Of a DNA stretch of 39,724 nt, positions 13,657 to 23,374 are shown one piece after another. The DNA is taken from the IMG/VR virus record IMGVR_UViG_3300024262_000093, positions 1 through 39,724 of that record. One strand, given 5' to 3'. A program made the translations under genes and the position numbers. The DNA is from a virus. The notes beneath the pieces were generated by a model. It did not search any database. It was not told the origin of the DNA and worked only from the letters and a program-made list of their open reading frames with translations. How positions within the stretch are numbered: the first letter of the stretch is position 1; every line of letters begins with the position of its first letter.

Positions 13657-14998
13657 TATTGGGGCTGCTGCGATTGATAGAGATTCCAATGCCGCCGATG
13701 GCTACACTACTATATCCCTAGATAACTATGCCAATGATACAGGTTCACTTGATACCTTTGAAATCTGGGCACTTAGTAGTCTGGCTAAATGTAAGGTTGG
13801 GACATTTTCTGGTAGTGGAACATCGTATGATGACCGTGACTATGAAACAATAGGTTCGGTATCTTCTGGTTCAAAGCAGACATTTTCTGGATTGGATTGT
13901 GATGTTGAGACTGGGGATTTTATAGGGGCTTATTGGACTGATGGTGCAATTGAGAAAGCCAGCGCAGGTGGTGCAGGGTACTATAAAGTTAGTGGAGATA
14001 AGTTTGGGGATGGAGCAAATACTTATTCACTCAGCGAAGATAGAGTTAATAGTCTCTATGGCACAGGGGCAACGGGTGTAACCAATTATCCCATATCGAC
14101 ATCGTCAGATATTACCGTGTCAGCCACTGTAGCAAGAAAGACAGCCTATACTAGGGCTATGTCAGCAGGATTAACTGCGGCTATCACTGTCGCAAAGTCT
14201 TTTGGGCGAAAAGTTGCAATTTCAACAGGATTAACTGCGGCTGTCACAGTTGACAGGGCTTTAACATATACAAGGGCTATGTCAGCAGGATTAACTGCGG
14301 CTATCACTGTCGCAAAGTCTTTTGGGCGAAAAGTTGCAATTTCAACAGGATTAACTGTCTCTGCCACAGTTGACAGGGCTTTAACATACACGCGGGTTAT
14401 AGCAGCTAATCTAGTAATTGCGGTTAATGTGGCAAGGAAAAGGGCAAGGTCTGTTTCTACCACTGCTGGTCTTACAGTTTCCACAACAATATCTATAGCA
14501 AAGGCGTTTGTTAGAAGTGCAATAAGCAATCTGGCATCAACGGTTACGGTAAATAGGGAAGCTACATATTCAAGGGCTTCTACGTCTGATTTAACCGTAT
14601 CAGTCATAGTGGCAAAGAAGAGGAACAGAACAATAATCGCATCTCCAGGGTTAGTTGTTTCGGCTACCATATCAAGAACAATGGCATGGGGGAAAGCTAT
14701 AACAGCAGGATTAACTTCAGTTGTCTCAGTGTCTAGGATGTGGAACAAGGCAATTACTACTGTAGCGGGGCTTATTATATCAACCACGGTTTCCAGAATA
14801 GCAGCTTATACAAAAACACTTTCTCCTGAGCTGGTAATTTCTGTAAGTGTTACTAAAACATTTGCAGTATTGGGGAGGATAATAAGTGCAGTCCTCAAAG
14901 CTACCCATTTGCATAAAACAGAGCTTAAGGCTATGCACCTGTATACTGCAACCCTGGAAGCTACCCATTTATACAGAGCAACATTGGAGGCAAAATGA
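13643..14998 (+). CDS. Virion protein with twelve or more 20-residue beta repeats
   Basis: A 451-residue protein. Residues 1-155 form a Gly/Ser/Thr-rich beta domain (GSGTSYDDRDYETIGSVSSG). From about 160 to 410 come roughly twelve repeats of 20 residues with the pattern GLT-x-x-ITVAKSFGRKVAIST, in which two short strands are split by a basic turn. Three shorter units (ATHLYRATLEA) close the protein. Such regular repeats suggest a beta-solenoid or fibrous appendage used in host attachment. The start is probably the TTG at 13643 inside the previous gene. Repeat number may vary between phages through recombination. Confidence 0.75.
   Translation: MALIDIGAAAIDRDSNAADGYTTISLDNYANDTGSLDTFEIWALSSLAKCKVGTFSGSGTSYDDRDYETIGSVSSGSKQTFSGLDCDVETGDFIGAYWTDGAIEKASAGGAGYYKVSGDKFGDGANTYSLSEDRVNSLYGTGATGVTNYPISTSSDITVSATVARKTAYTRAMSAGLTAAITVAKSFGRKVAISTGLTAAVTVDRALTYTRAMSAGLTAAITVAKSFGRKVAISTGLTVSATVDRALTYTRVIAANLVIAVNVARKRARSVSTTAGLTVSTTISIAKAFVRSAISNLASTVTVNREATYSRASTSDLTVSVIVAKKRNRTIIASPGLVVSATISRTMAWGKAITAGLTSVVSVSRMWNKAITTVAGLIISTTVSRIAAYTKTLSPELVISVSVTKTFAVLGRIISAVLKATHLHKTELKAMHLYTATLEATHLYRATLEAK
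14153..14357 (+). repeat. Recent 120-bp tandem duplication inside the repeat gene
   Basis: Positions 14153-14237 are identical to 14273-14357 over 85 bases, with a period of 120 bp, i.e. two protein repeats of 20 residues. The other repeats in the gene are diverged. This copy therefore arose recently and shows how the array grows. Confidence 0.9.
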
Positions 14999-15285
14999 CA
15001 AAATATGTAAGAACTGAAATAGTAACATTGGAAGGGAAACTTTATGTCAGTGGGGCTTTAACTGATGCCAATGGTGATCATAAAGTTTATGTTGAAGACC
15101 CTGCTGGGGCATTGGTAGTAAACGGAGAGGATGCTACCAAAGTTTCAACGGGATTATACAGATATAATTATACGCTTACCTCCAGCTCCCTGCTTGGTGG
15201 TTATAAGGCAGATATGGTGCTGGAATATGGTTCAGTGCCACAACGCCCACAGATATTCTTTGAAGTAATAAGTGAGGCAAAGTAA
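14995..15285 (+). CDS. Small beta-sandwich protein, 96 aa
   Basis: The sequence reads as seven or so strands (KLYVSGALTDANGDHKVYVE, GLYRYNYTLTSSSLLGGYKA), in the manner of an Ig-like domain. Small Ig-like proteins commonly decorate phage particles. Its ATG overlaps the stop of the repeat protein (ATGA), which hints that the two are made in step and may sit in the same appendage. Confidence 0.7.
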   Translation: MTKYVRTEIVTLEGKLYVSGALTDANGDHKVYVEDPAGALVVNGEDATKVSTGLYRYNYTLTSSSLLGGYKADMVLEYGSVPQRPQIFFEVISEAK

Positions 15286-18200
15286 TGTTGAAATGGTGGG
15301 AAGTCTCGAATATTGCTGAGAGCGAGACAGCAGATTACGTTCGCAAGATGCAGTCTGCACAGCAACAGGCTCAGTATGATGCTGATGCCAGGGCCGACCA
15401 GATTGCCCAACAGAAAGAAGCTGACAAGAAGAGGAAGATGGACTTGCTTGCACAGCAGGCTGCATATAGCTGGCAATGTGCAGCGGCAAGGCAGGAACAG
15501 GAGGTTGCCTACCAAGAACAACAACAGAAGGCACAACAGGCGCAATACGACAAGATGGACAAAGCGAAAGTGTCTGCTACTAACAAGGTTATCAGTGAGT
15601 CTGGCATGAATGATGCTTCTCCTGAAGATATGCAGGCATTCTTGGATGATACTGCAACCAAACAGTTAATCGAGGCTAAGTTATATTCCAGTCTCGCGCA
15701 AGAGGCATTGACCTCAGGGGATACAACTTCATATCAGAAGTATAATCAAGCCTATAATCAAGTAATGTCGCCTCCTGAGACTACACAGACTACGCAGCAG
15801 AATGCTCCGTGGTGGCAGAAGGCACTAGGAGCAGTAGAGGCTGTAGATATCCCATTCATGATACAGCAACATGCGACGTTATTAAAGAACGTGCAGGACA
15901 GTGGGGGTGATGTAAGGCCACAGGACAAAGAGTTCCTAGACTTGCTTCAGAGCGAAATGGGACAGCAAGACTCGTCTATGATAAAGCGACACTTCACAAC
16001 TTGGATTGAAGGATTCAAGAACCTGAAACCATCAGAGGAATTAAAACAGGCATACTACAAAAGCGCAGGCACGGGAGTCTCTATTCTTGAAGGATTTACT
16101 ACTCCTCTTAGTGCAGCGACTATGGCATTGCCTAGCGGAGCAGGGATAAGGGCAGGTATGGCAGGAAAGGGTGCTTTAATGGCAGCAAAGGCGGCTAAAG
16201 CAACTACTACTGCTGGGAAGGTTGGGGCTAAGGCAGGAGAGGTTGCCATGCAGGTTGGGCGAGGGGTGCTGTTGCCTCAAGAGTTGATTGAGAAGGGCAT
16301 GACAAAAGTTCTATCAGCTACTATCAAAGTCCCCAAGTATGCCGTGCAGAGATTTAGCAAGAAGTGGACGCAAACCGCTGAGCAGAAGAAAACCATCGTA
16401 GACCCGATTATGAGGAAGATAGTTGGCGACGAGAAACTCACTCCTGAAGAATTGGCTGTTTTGAAAGATTGGAATCCTGAGTTTGGGGCAAAGGCAGAGA
16501 AATACTATGAGACGTTTGCCGCTCCTGAGAAGGCAAAGATAACTCCTGAGATGGTAAAGCCAGAGGTGAAACCAGTGGTGAAGCCAGAAGTTGCCTCTAA
16601 GAAGGTTGCCACTACAGAGGTTAAGCCTCCTGTGAAGGTTGCTGTGGAGAAGGGGGTTGGATTGCCAGAGGTTGAGGGGCGTAAGTTTATAGGACTTACA
16701 AAGGAAACAAGGCAAACCAGTGCACCGTGGAGGGTTGCTTTTGAAAAGGGAGGAGAAGAACACGCAGGTCATTTTACAAGTAAAATAAAAGCTATCGAGT
16801 ATGCCAAGGGGAAACTTGGTGTAGATTTAGACCCTAAGACACTAAAGCCCTTCGCAAAACCCGTTACAGAGAAAGTTGGTACGCCTGCGGTAGAGGTTAA
16901 GCCGCCTATTGCAAAGTCGGTAGTGCTTAAAACTCCTGTAACAGGAGAGCAGGCTGGCATGTTAGGCGTACCAGGGAAGGTGCATACGCAGAAAAGAGGG
17001 TTTACTTATGCGACTGAAGATATGGGGGATTGGATTAAATACCAGAAGATAATGAAGAAGGAAACTCCAGCTTTTTCTAAGTTGGAAGAAACCTGGAAGG
17101 ACACAGGGAAACAAGTCAAAGAATTGGAGCAGAGCGTTTACGAGAAAGAGGCAACATACCAAACGATGAAAGAAACTCTGCACGAAAATCCTATCAGCGA
17201 CAAGGTTACTCGTTTGGCTGAGATTATCCCCAAAACTAAAGAAGGTGTAGGGGAACTTTCCTATATTACGAAATTCCAATATAAGAAGTGGACTGGGAAA
17301 GAGCCGAGCAAGTTACTCTTGACGGATGATGGGCAACACGTTAAATGGGAACTTGCACTAGATGAGTTAGCTCAGGAATTGGGATATGAACAAAAGGCTA
17401 TTGGAACAAGACTTCAACCTGACGACCTATTGAGACAGGACATTGAAAAAGTAGTTAAAGAACACAAGAAGATAGAAGATATAAGGATGCAGTTAAAGAC
17501 TGATGAAGTGGAACTTGCTGCAATGCGTAAAGAATTAGAGGTAGCATCTGATGAATTGATGCGTATTACAGTAGAAGAACCATGGCGTCTTACTCCGCCA
17601 GTTAGTATAGATGATGCAATAGAACGGACACCCATAACCAAAGGTTTGACTGCCGACGATTTTAGGAATGTGCAGGAAGTGCCCGACGGAGGCATGGCAA
17701 AGAACGTAATCCACGACTTGATGGATATAGAACCGTTTGCAAAGACTGAGGCTAGGCTATATCCAAACGGCACAGAAGGTAATGTTGCGGAGTGGATACA
17801 GAAGAAAGTAACTATCAAAGGGCACGAAATACCCGAAGTCCCAGGGGCAAGGTGGCTTGTTTCTAAGATAGACCCATCAATGACTGCCAGAGACACCATA
17901 AAAGCTAAAGAGACGCAGAGGATATTTGCAGTAGGATTAGATAGGATAGAGCGGCAAGGGGCAAGTGCTAAGAGCATAGTAGGGGATATAGGGCACACTA
18001 TTTTGCCAGATGCTAAAAAGACGTTCCAGCACACTACCCGTGGTATGCAAGATGCTTTTAAGGTTAAGCCTCAGTTCAAGACCGCTGCTTCCAACCTACC
18101 AGGGTTCAAGACGTTGGGAACGCATACAATAGACGATGTTCTTACTCATCCTAATTGGTTTGATGGTGTAACTGATGATGTGATGAAGTTCTACAAGTTC

Positions 18201-20249
18201 AAGAACGAAGTATCAGATGAAGCATTGAGGTTTGCCAAAGAACACGACGTGAAGATTAACGAGATAAAGTATGACGATGAGGGGCACTACTCGCCAAGAA
18301 TGGTACTTGAAGCTCATGGAGAGAAGGTTGCCTTCCCTCATGTTGCACCTGAAAAGGCACGAGTTTATGAGGAGGGGATTGAAGGGGCATTGAATGATGT
18401 AGTCTATAACGCTGATCCTGTGCAGAATTTAGCATCGTTAGTGGATTCTGTTTATAGATTAGTGGCCAGAACAGAGATGATGAAGTCTGTTAATGCGTTG
18501 GGGAGGTTGGCGGCTGACTCAGTCCCGATGGATTTAAGAATAGCAAAAGAGGAAGCCGCTAAGACTGTTGCCAGTTTAGTTAATGCTGGGAAAGTTGTTA
18601 ATCGGATATCAAGGGGGGAAGTTCCCTTAAGGCAGACTCTAAAATCTATCACTGATGTTTCTCCTGAATTAAAACCAGCATTAGATAATCTAATCAAGAT
18701 GAAGAACAAAGGAGTTGCCGCTGAGAGTTTATCTAACGAAATAAAGGAAATGTTAATAGCCGCAAGAACCGAGGCTAAGATTACACGAAGTGAATTATCC
18801 AAAGCCGTGAACATTATGAAGTCTCCTCAACTTGGGGCAAACGAAGCTAAATCAGTAAACAAACTATTCCAGGGGCGTATATTTGACAAAGAGACTGCGA
18901 AGGTGATAGACGAGTTTACTGCCACAAGTCCAGGGAGAGCTTTAACATTAGCCAGAAACCTAAGTGATACCATGAGAACCTCAGTAGCGGCTGGAGACCT
19001 TTCTGTTGGGGTATTGCAGGGGTGGAACATTCTATGGAGGAGACCTGATGTGTGGGGCAAGGCAATGAAGGAAAGTATGCACACAATGTTCAAACCTAGT
19101 TGGATTCCAAAGTTCATGTCCAGAACAGAGAACGTAGCAGTCCAGCAACGGGTTAAGAACATAGCCAGAATGTCAAATGAGTTCTATGAAGGCATGAACT
19201 CTATCCAGAAGATACCTGGAATAGGGAAATACTGGCAAGGCATGCTAGAACCGTTTGAGAGGCAATTCACAGCCTTTGGTGATGTGGCCAGGGTTGAGAT
19301 GGCTAAGGCACTTGAACCTGCCTTCAGGCGTGCAGGACAGATAGATAAATTAGGCACTTACGTCAATAGGTTGACATATACGATGAATACTACTGCTTTA
19401 GGTGTAAGGCCTTCTCAGAGAGCATTAGAATCTGCGTTTGTATTCTTTGCTCCAAGATATACTCGCGCAGGATTAGCCTTTATGGGCACGCTATTTGAGA
19501 AAGGCGTTACAGGCACAGAGGCCAGAAGGACGTTAGCTCAGATGATAGGTGGAGGGTTAGCTGCATATGTGGGATTTTGCAAAGCATTAGGGAAAGAACC
19601 TCGTTTAGACCCATCTAAGCCAACTGAATTTCTAACTGTAGATATTTCAGGAAGAAGGGTGGGTATTGGGGGCATACAGTATGGTTTATTCAAGATGGGT
19701 TCTGAGATTATCGCTACTCTTTCTGAGAGTGGGGGGAGAGAGAAGTCTGATCTATTGAAGATAGATGATAGGAAAAATCCCTTTCTAAAGTTTGCACTTT
19801 CAAGGTCATCTACTTTAACCGGAGCAATGATACAAGGGTTTAGTGAGAGAGACTTCATAGGCGATCCGTTAGAAACGCCTGCTGACTGGCTGCATTGGGC
19901 AGCGGTAGAGCATTTTATGCCTATTTGGGTGCAAGAACAAATCCCTCCTCCTGGCGAGCCTCATCCTGACCCTGCAGCAGCATTTGTAACGGAGATGTTG
20001 GGGTTCAGGTCACGTCAGCTTGGCCAATACTTTTTATTGGGCAATCAGTACGCACAAGAGGCTTATGGAGTCAAGTGGGAAGATTTATACAGAAAAGATG
20101 CAGAGGGGAATATAGACTATTCCAAGTTATCTCCCAAACAGAATATCCTTTTGATGCAACACGCAGACTTAAAGGAGGCATTAGAAAAAGAGAAGGCAGA
20201 CCGTGCCGCTTGGTGGAGAGCAGAGCATGGATTCCGCACTTCTCCTTAA
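15285..20249 (+). CDS. Giant ejection-type polyvalent protein, 1654 aa
   Basis: The largest gene, probably an internal virion protein delivered with the DNA. Residues 1-110 are Gln/Ala-rich coiled coil. Residues 255-330 are Ala/Gly-rich and may insert in membranes. A Lys/Pro/Val/Glu linker (about 420-450) follows, then several charged helical domains. The C-terminal 350 residues contain FVFFAPRYTRAGLAFMG and DWLHWAAVEHFMPIW, which resemble the C-terminal associated domains of polyvalent proteins in short-tailed phages. I see no catalytic motif such as a lysozyme or protease. It replaces the tape measure one would expect in a long-tailed phage. TAATG coupling joins it to the preceding gene. 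Confidence 0.75.
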   Translation: MLKWWEVSNIAESETADYVRKMQSAQQQAQYDADARADQIAQQKEADKKRKMDLLAQQAAYSWQCAAARQEQEVAYQEQQQKAQQAQYDKMDKAKVSATNKVISESGMNDASPEDMQAFLDDTATKQLIEAKLYSSLAQEALTSGDTTSYQKYNQAYNQVMSPPETTQTTQQNAPWWQKALGAVEAVDIPFMIQQHATLLKNVQDSGGDVRPQDKEFLDLLQSEMGQQDSSMIKRHFTTWIEGFKNLKPSEELKQAYYKSAGTGVSILEGFTTPLSAATMALPSGAGIRAGMAGKGALMAAKAAKATTTAGKVGAKAGEVAMQVGRGVLLPQELIEKGMTKVLSATIKVPKYAVQRFSKKWTQTAEQKKTIVDPIMRKIVGDEKLTPEELAVLKDWNPEFGAKAEKYYETFAAPEKAKITPEMVKPEVKPVVKPEVASKKVATTEVKPPVKVAVEKGVGLPEVEGRKFIGLTKETRQTSAPWRVAFEKGGEEHAGHFTSKIKAIEYAKGKLGVDLDPKTLKPFAKPVTEKVGTPAVEVKPPIAKSVVLKTPVTGEQAGMLGVPGKVHTQKRGFTYATEDMGDWIKYQKIMKKETPAFSKLEETWKDTGKQVKELEQSVYEKEATYQTMKETLHENPISDKVTRLAEIIPKTKEGVGELSYITKFQYKKWTGKEPSKLLLTDDGQHVKWELALDELAQELGYEQKAIGTRLQPDDLLRQDIEKVVKEHKKIEDIRMQLKTDEVELAAMRKELEVASDELMRITVEEPWRLTPPVSIDDAIERTPITKGLTADDFRNVQEVPDGGMAKNVIHDLMDIEPFAKTEARLYPNGTEGNVAEWIQKKVTIKGHEIPEVPGARWLVSKIDPSMTARDTIKAKETQRIFAVGLDRIERQGASAKSIVGDIGHTILPDAKKTFQHTTRGMQDAFKVKPQFKTAASNLPGFKTLGTHTIDDVLTHPNWFDGVTDDVMKFYKFKNEVSDEALRFAKEHDVKINEIKYDDEGHYSPRMVLEAHGEKVAFPHVAPEKARVYEEGIEGALNDVVYNADPVQNLASLVDSVYRLVARTEMMKSVNALGRLAADSVPMDLRIAKEEAAKTVASLVNAGKVVNRISRGEVPLRQTLKSITDVSPELKPALDNLIKMKNKGVAAESLSNEIKEMLIAARTEAKITRSELSKAVNIMKSPQLGANEAKSVNKLFQGRIFDKETAKVIDEFTATSPGRALTLARNLSDTMRTSVAAGDLSVGVLQGWNILWRRPDVWGKAMKESMHTMFKPSWIPKFMSRTENVAVQQRVKNIARMSNEFYEGMNSIQKIPGIGKYWQGMLEPFERQFTAFGDVARVEMAKALEPAFRRAGQIDKLGTYVNRLTYTMNTTALGVRPSQRALESAFVFFAPRYTRAGLAFMGTLFEKGVTGTEARRTLAQMIGGGLAAYVGFCKALGKEPRLDPSKPTEFLTVDISGRRVGIGGIQYGLFKMGSEIIATLSESGGREKSDLLKIDDRKNPFLKFALSRSSTLTGAMIQGFSERDFIGDPLETPADWLHWAAVEHFMPIWVQEQIPPPGEPHPDPAAAFVTEMLGFRSRQLGQYFLLGNQYAQEAYGVKWEDLYRKDAEGNIDYSKLSPKQNILLMQHADLKEALEKEKADRAAWWRAEHGFRTSP

Positions 20250-20309
20250 AGTATGAAAAGTATGATATTCCTTACTTTTGTGGTAAAATAAAATAAATAG
20301 GAGGATTTG

Positions 20310-21011
20310 ATGGACGAACTAGAAGAAGGGCTGGCGCAAGAAGAACAGGTAGAAGCTGCCGAAGTTGAAGAAACTCCAGCAGAGCAGCCTAGTTTTGAAG
20401 GCGTAAGTACTTCAGAAGTAGAAGAACTCAAGAGACAGATAAAAGGCTTAGACAGGGCAGCCTCAAAGCATAAGGCTGAGCTAGAGCAAGCACGGGCGCA
20501 AGGGAACTCAATCGAAGCAATCAAAGCACAGCAGGAAGAGACAAAGGCAATGCTGCAAGATTTCCAAGCCCTTTTGAAAGGGGAGGAGGTCGAGACTCAG
20601 AAGCCTATTTCAGCTTATGACAGGCTGATGCAAGAACGTGCGGCAAGGCCAGTTTCACAATCTCAACAGCCACAATACAACCAGGAGGCCGCTTCAGAGG
20701 TTCGAGGGTTAATCAAGCTGAGAGATTGGGAAGTTGACAATCCAGATGTTCAAAAGGCAATAAAAATGGGGACCCCCGAAGAAGCGTTAGATTATCTGAA
20801 AAGTGTGGCGAAAAAAGAAGACGAAAAGGCTATAGGTGACAAGGTGTCTCTGGAGATCCAGAAACAGTTAAAGGCTCATGGCTTAACCGGTGGGGGAGCA
20901 GGAACGCCAAACATACAAGGGACGAAAACGTTAAAGGTTGGCGATTTCAGGAAAGCTGTTGATGAAGCCAAAACTCCGCAGGAGGTACTAGCAAGGTTTG
21001 AAAGGAAGTAG
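20310..21011 (+). CDS. Capsid scaffold protein
   Basis: A 233-residue acidic coiled-coil protein (SEVEELKRQIKGLDRAASKH, then EAIKAQQEETKAMLQDFQ) with a Gln/Pro-rich middle and a small basic C-terminal helix (LKVGDFRKAVDEAKTPQEVL) of the type scaffolds use to bind coat protein. Composition, length and position shortly before the major capsid gene support this. The ATG at 20310 is chosen because AGGAGG lies just upstream; the TTG before it is too close. Confidence 0.8.
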   Translation: MDELEEGLAQEEQVEAAEVEETPAEQPSFEGVSTSEVEELKRQIKGLDRAASKHKAELEQARAQGNSIEAIKAQQEETKAMLQDFQALLKGEEVETQKPISAYDRLMQERAARPVSQSQQPQYNQEAASEVRGLIKLRDWEVDNPDVQKAIKMGTPEEALDYLKSVAKKEDEKAIGDKVSLEIQKQLKAHGLTGGGAGTPNIQGTKTLKVGDFRKAVDEAKTPQEVLARFERK

Positions 21012-21279
21012 AGTTCCGTTAGTTGGAAGGATACCTGCGAGGTATCGGTTCAAGAAGAAAGATCTGAAACCACAGGTAATCCGGAGGATATGGTGCTCTA
21101 TTTGTAACCATGTAATCGCTGAGGAGATTTCGGATTTACATCAAACAGCGTATGAATATTGGTCGATAACAAAAGATAGGCTTTGGGTGCAAGGCAAATG
21201 GTGGGGGAATTCTTATATATGCCCCTACTGTGGGCAGGCAGGCAAATTCCCTATAGATAAACCTTTGACGGAGGATTAA
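20998..21279 (+). CDS. Small zinc-ribbon protein, 93 aa
   Basis: It has two knuckles, CSICNH and CPYCGQ, about 45 residues apart, with aromatic residues between (YEYWSITKDRLWVQGKWWG). A basic N-terminus suggests nucleic-acid contact. It overlaps the scaffold stop; the likely start is a TTG at 20998 with AGGAGG twelve bases upstream. No ATG is available in frame. Function unknown. Confidence 0.6.
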   Translation: MKGSRVPLVGRIPARYRFKKKDLKPQVIRRIWCSICNHVIAEEISDLHQTAYEYWSITKDRLWVQGKWWGNSYICPYCGQAGKFPIDKPLTED

Positions 21280-21280
21280 G

Positions 21281-21673
21281 ATGGCACAGTTGAAACAGAC
21301 AAGAAAGAGAAAACCTGCTCGTGAAGTTGTGAAAGAGGCGTTCAATTCCCTAGAAGGAAGAACTAACATGGTGGTTAATGGAGTAAAGAGTGCTGATGGG
21401 GGTGAAGTCTTTATGAGAGATGATACACCAAGACCAGACGAGGTATTGTCAGAGTTGGAGACGGGGAAGAAAGAGGCATACCTTGAGCTTCTCTTGAATT
21501 GGATTATACCCGTAAAGGCAGGAGTAAAAACAACTGTAGAACAGGACAGGGCTTCTTTTGCAGGGAAGATGAATAAACAGCGGCTTCCTGAATTAAAACG
21601 GTTCTTTGAGATAGAGATACCTCAGGAAGTCAAGGATGCAATTCAAAGAAAATACAAGGATATTAGTCCTTAG
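21281..21673 (+). CDS. Putative head assembly protein, 130 aa
   Basis: A basic N-terminus (LKQTRKRKPAREVVKEAF) is followed by a helical domain (VLSELETGKKEAYLELLLNW, RLPELKRFFEIEIPQEVKDA). It lies between scaffold and capsid genes, so a head completion or assembly role is likely, but no family is recognised. The ribosome site is GGAGGATTAAG. Confidence 0.65.
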   Translation: MAQLKQTRKRKPAREVVKEAFNSLEGRTNMVVNGVKSADGGEVFMRDDTPRPDEVLSELETGKKEAYLELLLNWIIPVKAGVKTTVEQDRASFAGKMNKQRLPELKRFFEIEIPQEVKDAIQRKYKDISP

Positions 21674-21684
21674 GGAGGCTTAAA

Positions 21685-22542
21685 TTGGCAAGTGGAACGA
21701 CGGAATTCATGGACAACACTACTCAGGATAATTATATCCCTGAGATATGGAGTCCTTACGTCTTAGAGGCAAGGGAAAATAACCTTCTCTTTGCTTCATT
21801 GGTGGAAACAAAATATGAGAAGGGGTTGTCGAAAGGCGATGTCATTCATGTGAATGATGTTCCCAGTCTGTCTGCTACTGAGAAAGCAGCGAACACGGCA
21901 GTTAACTATGAGACTGTTTCAATCTCACAGACGGATATCAACATTGACCAGTACTACTACGCCGCCATAGCGGTAGAAGAGGAAACGGATGCTCAGGCGT
22001 TGAAAGATCAAGCTGCATTGTTTGCTCCTAAACTTGGTTATGCACTGGCATTGCAGGAGGACGACACTCTTGCAGGGCTGCCTGACGACTTTTCTCACAC
22101 GGTAGGAACGTTGCTATCTGGCACTTCGGTTGACAACTGGATTAGGGGGATACAGTACCTTGACGATGCAAACGCTCCTGATGAGGATAGGGTTGCTATC
22201 GTGTCTCCGGCAGAATGGGGAAACCTGATACAACAGGACTTCTTTATTCGGCAGGAGTACAAGGAAAGTGTAGGTTCACTTTCAGCTAAAGCCAAGAGGG
22301 GATACTTCGGTGAGGTTCTTGGAGTAAAATTCTTCAAGAGTTCCAATGTCGAAGGGACTAATGCGGCTGGACATGACAATTGTCTGATGCAAAAGTCTGC
22401 TCTGGGTCTTGTAAGGCAAATTGCCCCTACAACCAAGAGTCAGTATGATATTGACTATTTGGCAAGGAAGATTGTGTCTTATGAGCTGTTTGGTACGGCT
22501 GAGATGAGAGACGACCACGGCGTATGGGTTAAAGGGTTATAG
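21685..22542 (+). CDS. Major capsid protein
   Basis: A 285-residue coat protein of the HK97-fold type. It has a short N-terminal arm (EFMDNTTQDNYIPEIWSPYV), a long strand pair of the E-loop kind (LSKGDVIHVNDVPSL to VNYETVSISQTDINIDQYYY) and a long spine helix (ALKDQAALFAPKLGYALALQ). A P-domain follows, with the capsid-typical DRVAIVSPAEWGNLIQQ and GYFGEVLGVKFFKSSNV. The gene starts with TTG, preceded by GGGAGG, and no ATG lies nearby. Length and place after the scaffold gene fit well. Confidence 0.85.
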   Translation: MASGTTEFMDNTTQDNYIPEIWSPYVLEARENNLLFASLVETKYEKGLSKGDVIHVNDVPSLSATEKAANTAVNYETVSISQTDINIDQYYYAAIAVEEETDAQALKDQAALFAPKLGYALALQEDDTLAGLPDDFSHTVGTLLSGTSVDNWIRGIQYLDDANAPDEDRVAIVSPAEWGNLIQQDFFIRQEYKESVGSLSAKAKRGYFGEVLGVKFFKSSNVEGTNAAGHDNCLMQKSALGLVRQIAPTTKSQYDIDYLARKIVSYELFGTAEMRDDHGVWVKGL

Positions 22543-22584
22543 TCTCCAGCCCGAGGGGGACAATAAATAAGGCGAAGGTGAAAA

Positions 22585-23325
22585 ATGCGACAAGTATGGA
22601 TAGATGACCACTTAGAGTTTCGGAACGAAGCGAATAACCAGGGCAACGTTAAAGGGAATGTGCTGGAGGAGAAGGTGCACTTCAGTGACCACTTTACTGA
22701 TGACACGTTGAGCACGGACAAATGGACTGCTACTGTTCCCGGCACAAGCGATGCTGTCGCTCTAGCGGCAGTATCCGGGGGAGTTTGCAGACTTACCACG
22801 GGGACGGTGGACAACGACTCTTGTATGTTGGGTGGTGCTGTGATATGGGCTGGCAACAAGAATGCTGTTATGGAGGCTAGGGTTAAGATAACCGATGTGT
22901 CGGGATGCGGAGTGTTTGTTGGGTTCTCTGATGCTGTTTCAGAGTCTAACAACAAGATAGCAATTCACTATAACGGGGATAGCTTAACCACTGATGCGAC
23001 AGATGCGGTAGGGTTTGTTATTGATGCGGACCATGCGTCTTCAAGCCTAATGTGTTGTGGGGTAGCAGCGGATACGGATGCCACGGCAGCTACAACTACG
23101 CCTACAATGGACATTGAGTTGGCGAGAAGGGTTATTGAGTATGATGTAGCAACAGCTGTTGGGGAAATAGGGATTACCTGTGACCTTCTGTATGAGCCTG
23201 TAGCGCCCATTATAATCAATGGCCCTGCCATGTTGGTGGGATATTGGGGTGGTGATACGGCTACTACAGGTGGGTTCGCCCAAGTCCAGTGGCTTGAGTT
23301 CCCGACTAGCTTCTTCGCAATGTAA
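22585..23325 (+). CDS. Beta-sandwich virion protein, 246 aa
   Basis: The pattern FSDHFTDDTLSTDKWTATVPG, followed by strands and GVFVGFSDAVSESNNKIAI, matches the jelly-roll (concanavalin-like) domain often found in capsid-decoration or adhesion proteins. Its position directly after the capsid gene favours decoration. No catalytic residues are apparent. Confidence 0.7.
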   Translation: MRQVWIDDHLEFRNEANNQGNVKGNVLEEKVHFSDHFTDDTLSTDKWTATVPGTSDAVALAAVSGGVCRLTTGTVDNDSCMLGGAVIWAGNKNAVMEARVKITDVSGCGVFVGFSDAVSESNNKIAIHYNGDSLTTDATDAVGFVIDADHASSSLMCCGVAADTDATAATTTPTMDIELARRVIEYDVATAVGEIGITCDLLYEPVAPIIINGPAMLVGYWGGDTATTGGFAQVQWLEFPTSFFAM

Positions 23326-23338
23326 ATCTAAGCCCCGT

Positions 23339-23363
23339 GGCGGGGAGGGCTGGTATCCCCGCC
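23339..23363 (+). promoter_or_regulatory. GC-rich hairpin in the leader of a late gene
   Basis: GGCGGGG pairs with CCCCGCC around an 11-base loop. It lies 11 bases before the ATG at 23375 and its ribosome site AAAGGGAG. There is no T-run, so it is likelier to affect translation or RNA stability than to terminate. Confidence 0.5.
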
Positions 23364-23374
23364 AAAGGGAGATA

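Noticed and set aside
14146-14787. Minus-strand ORF of 213 codons across the repeat protein
   Set aside because: It mirrors the 60-bp repeat of the sense gene, which keeps all frames open. No start signals are present.
17414-18034. Minus-strand ORF of 206 codons inside the giant ejection protein gene
   Set aside because: Antisense shadow of a long gene, with no ribosome site and composition unlike other genes of the window.
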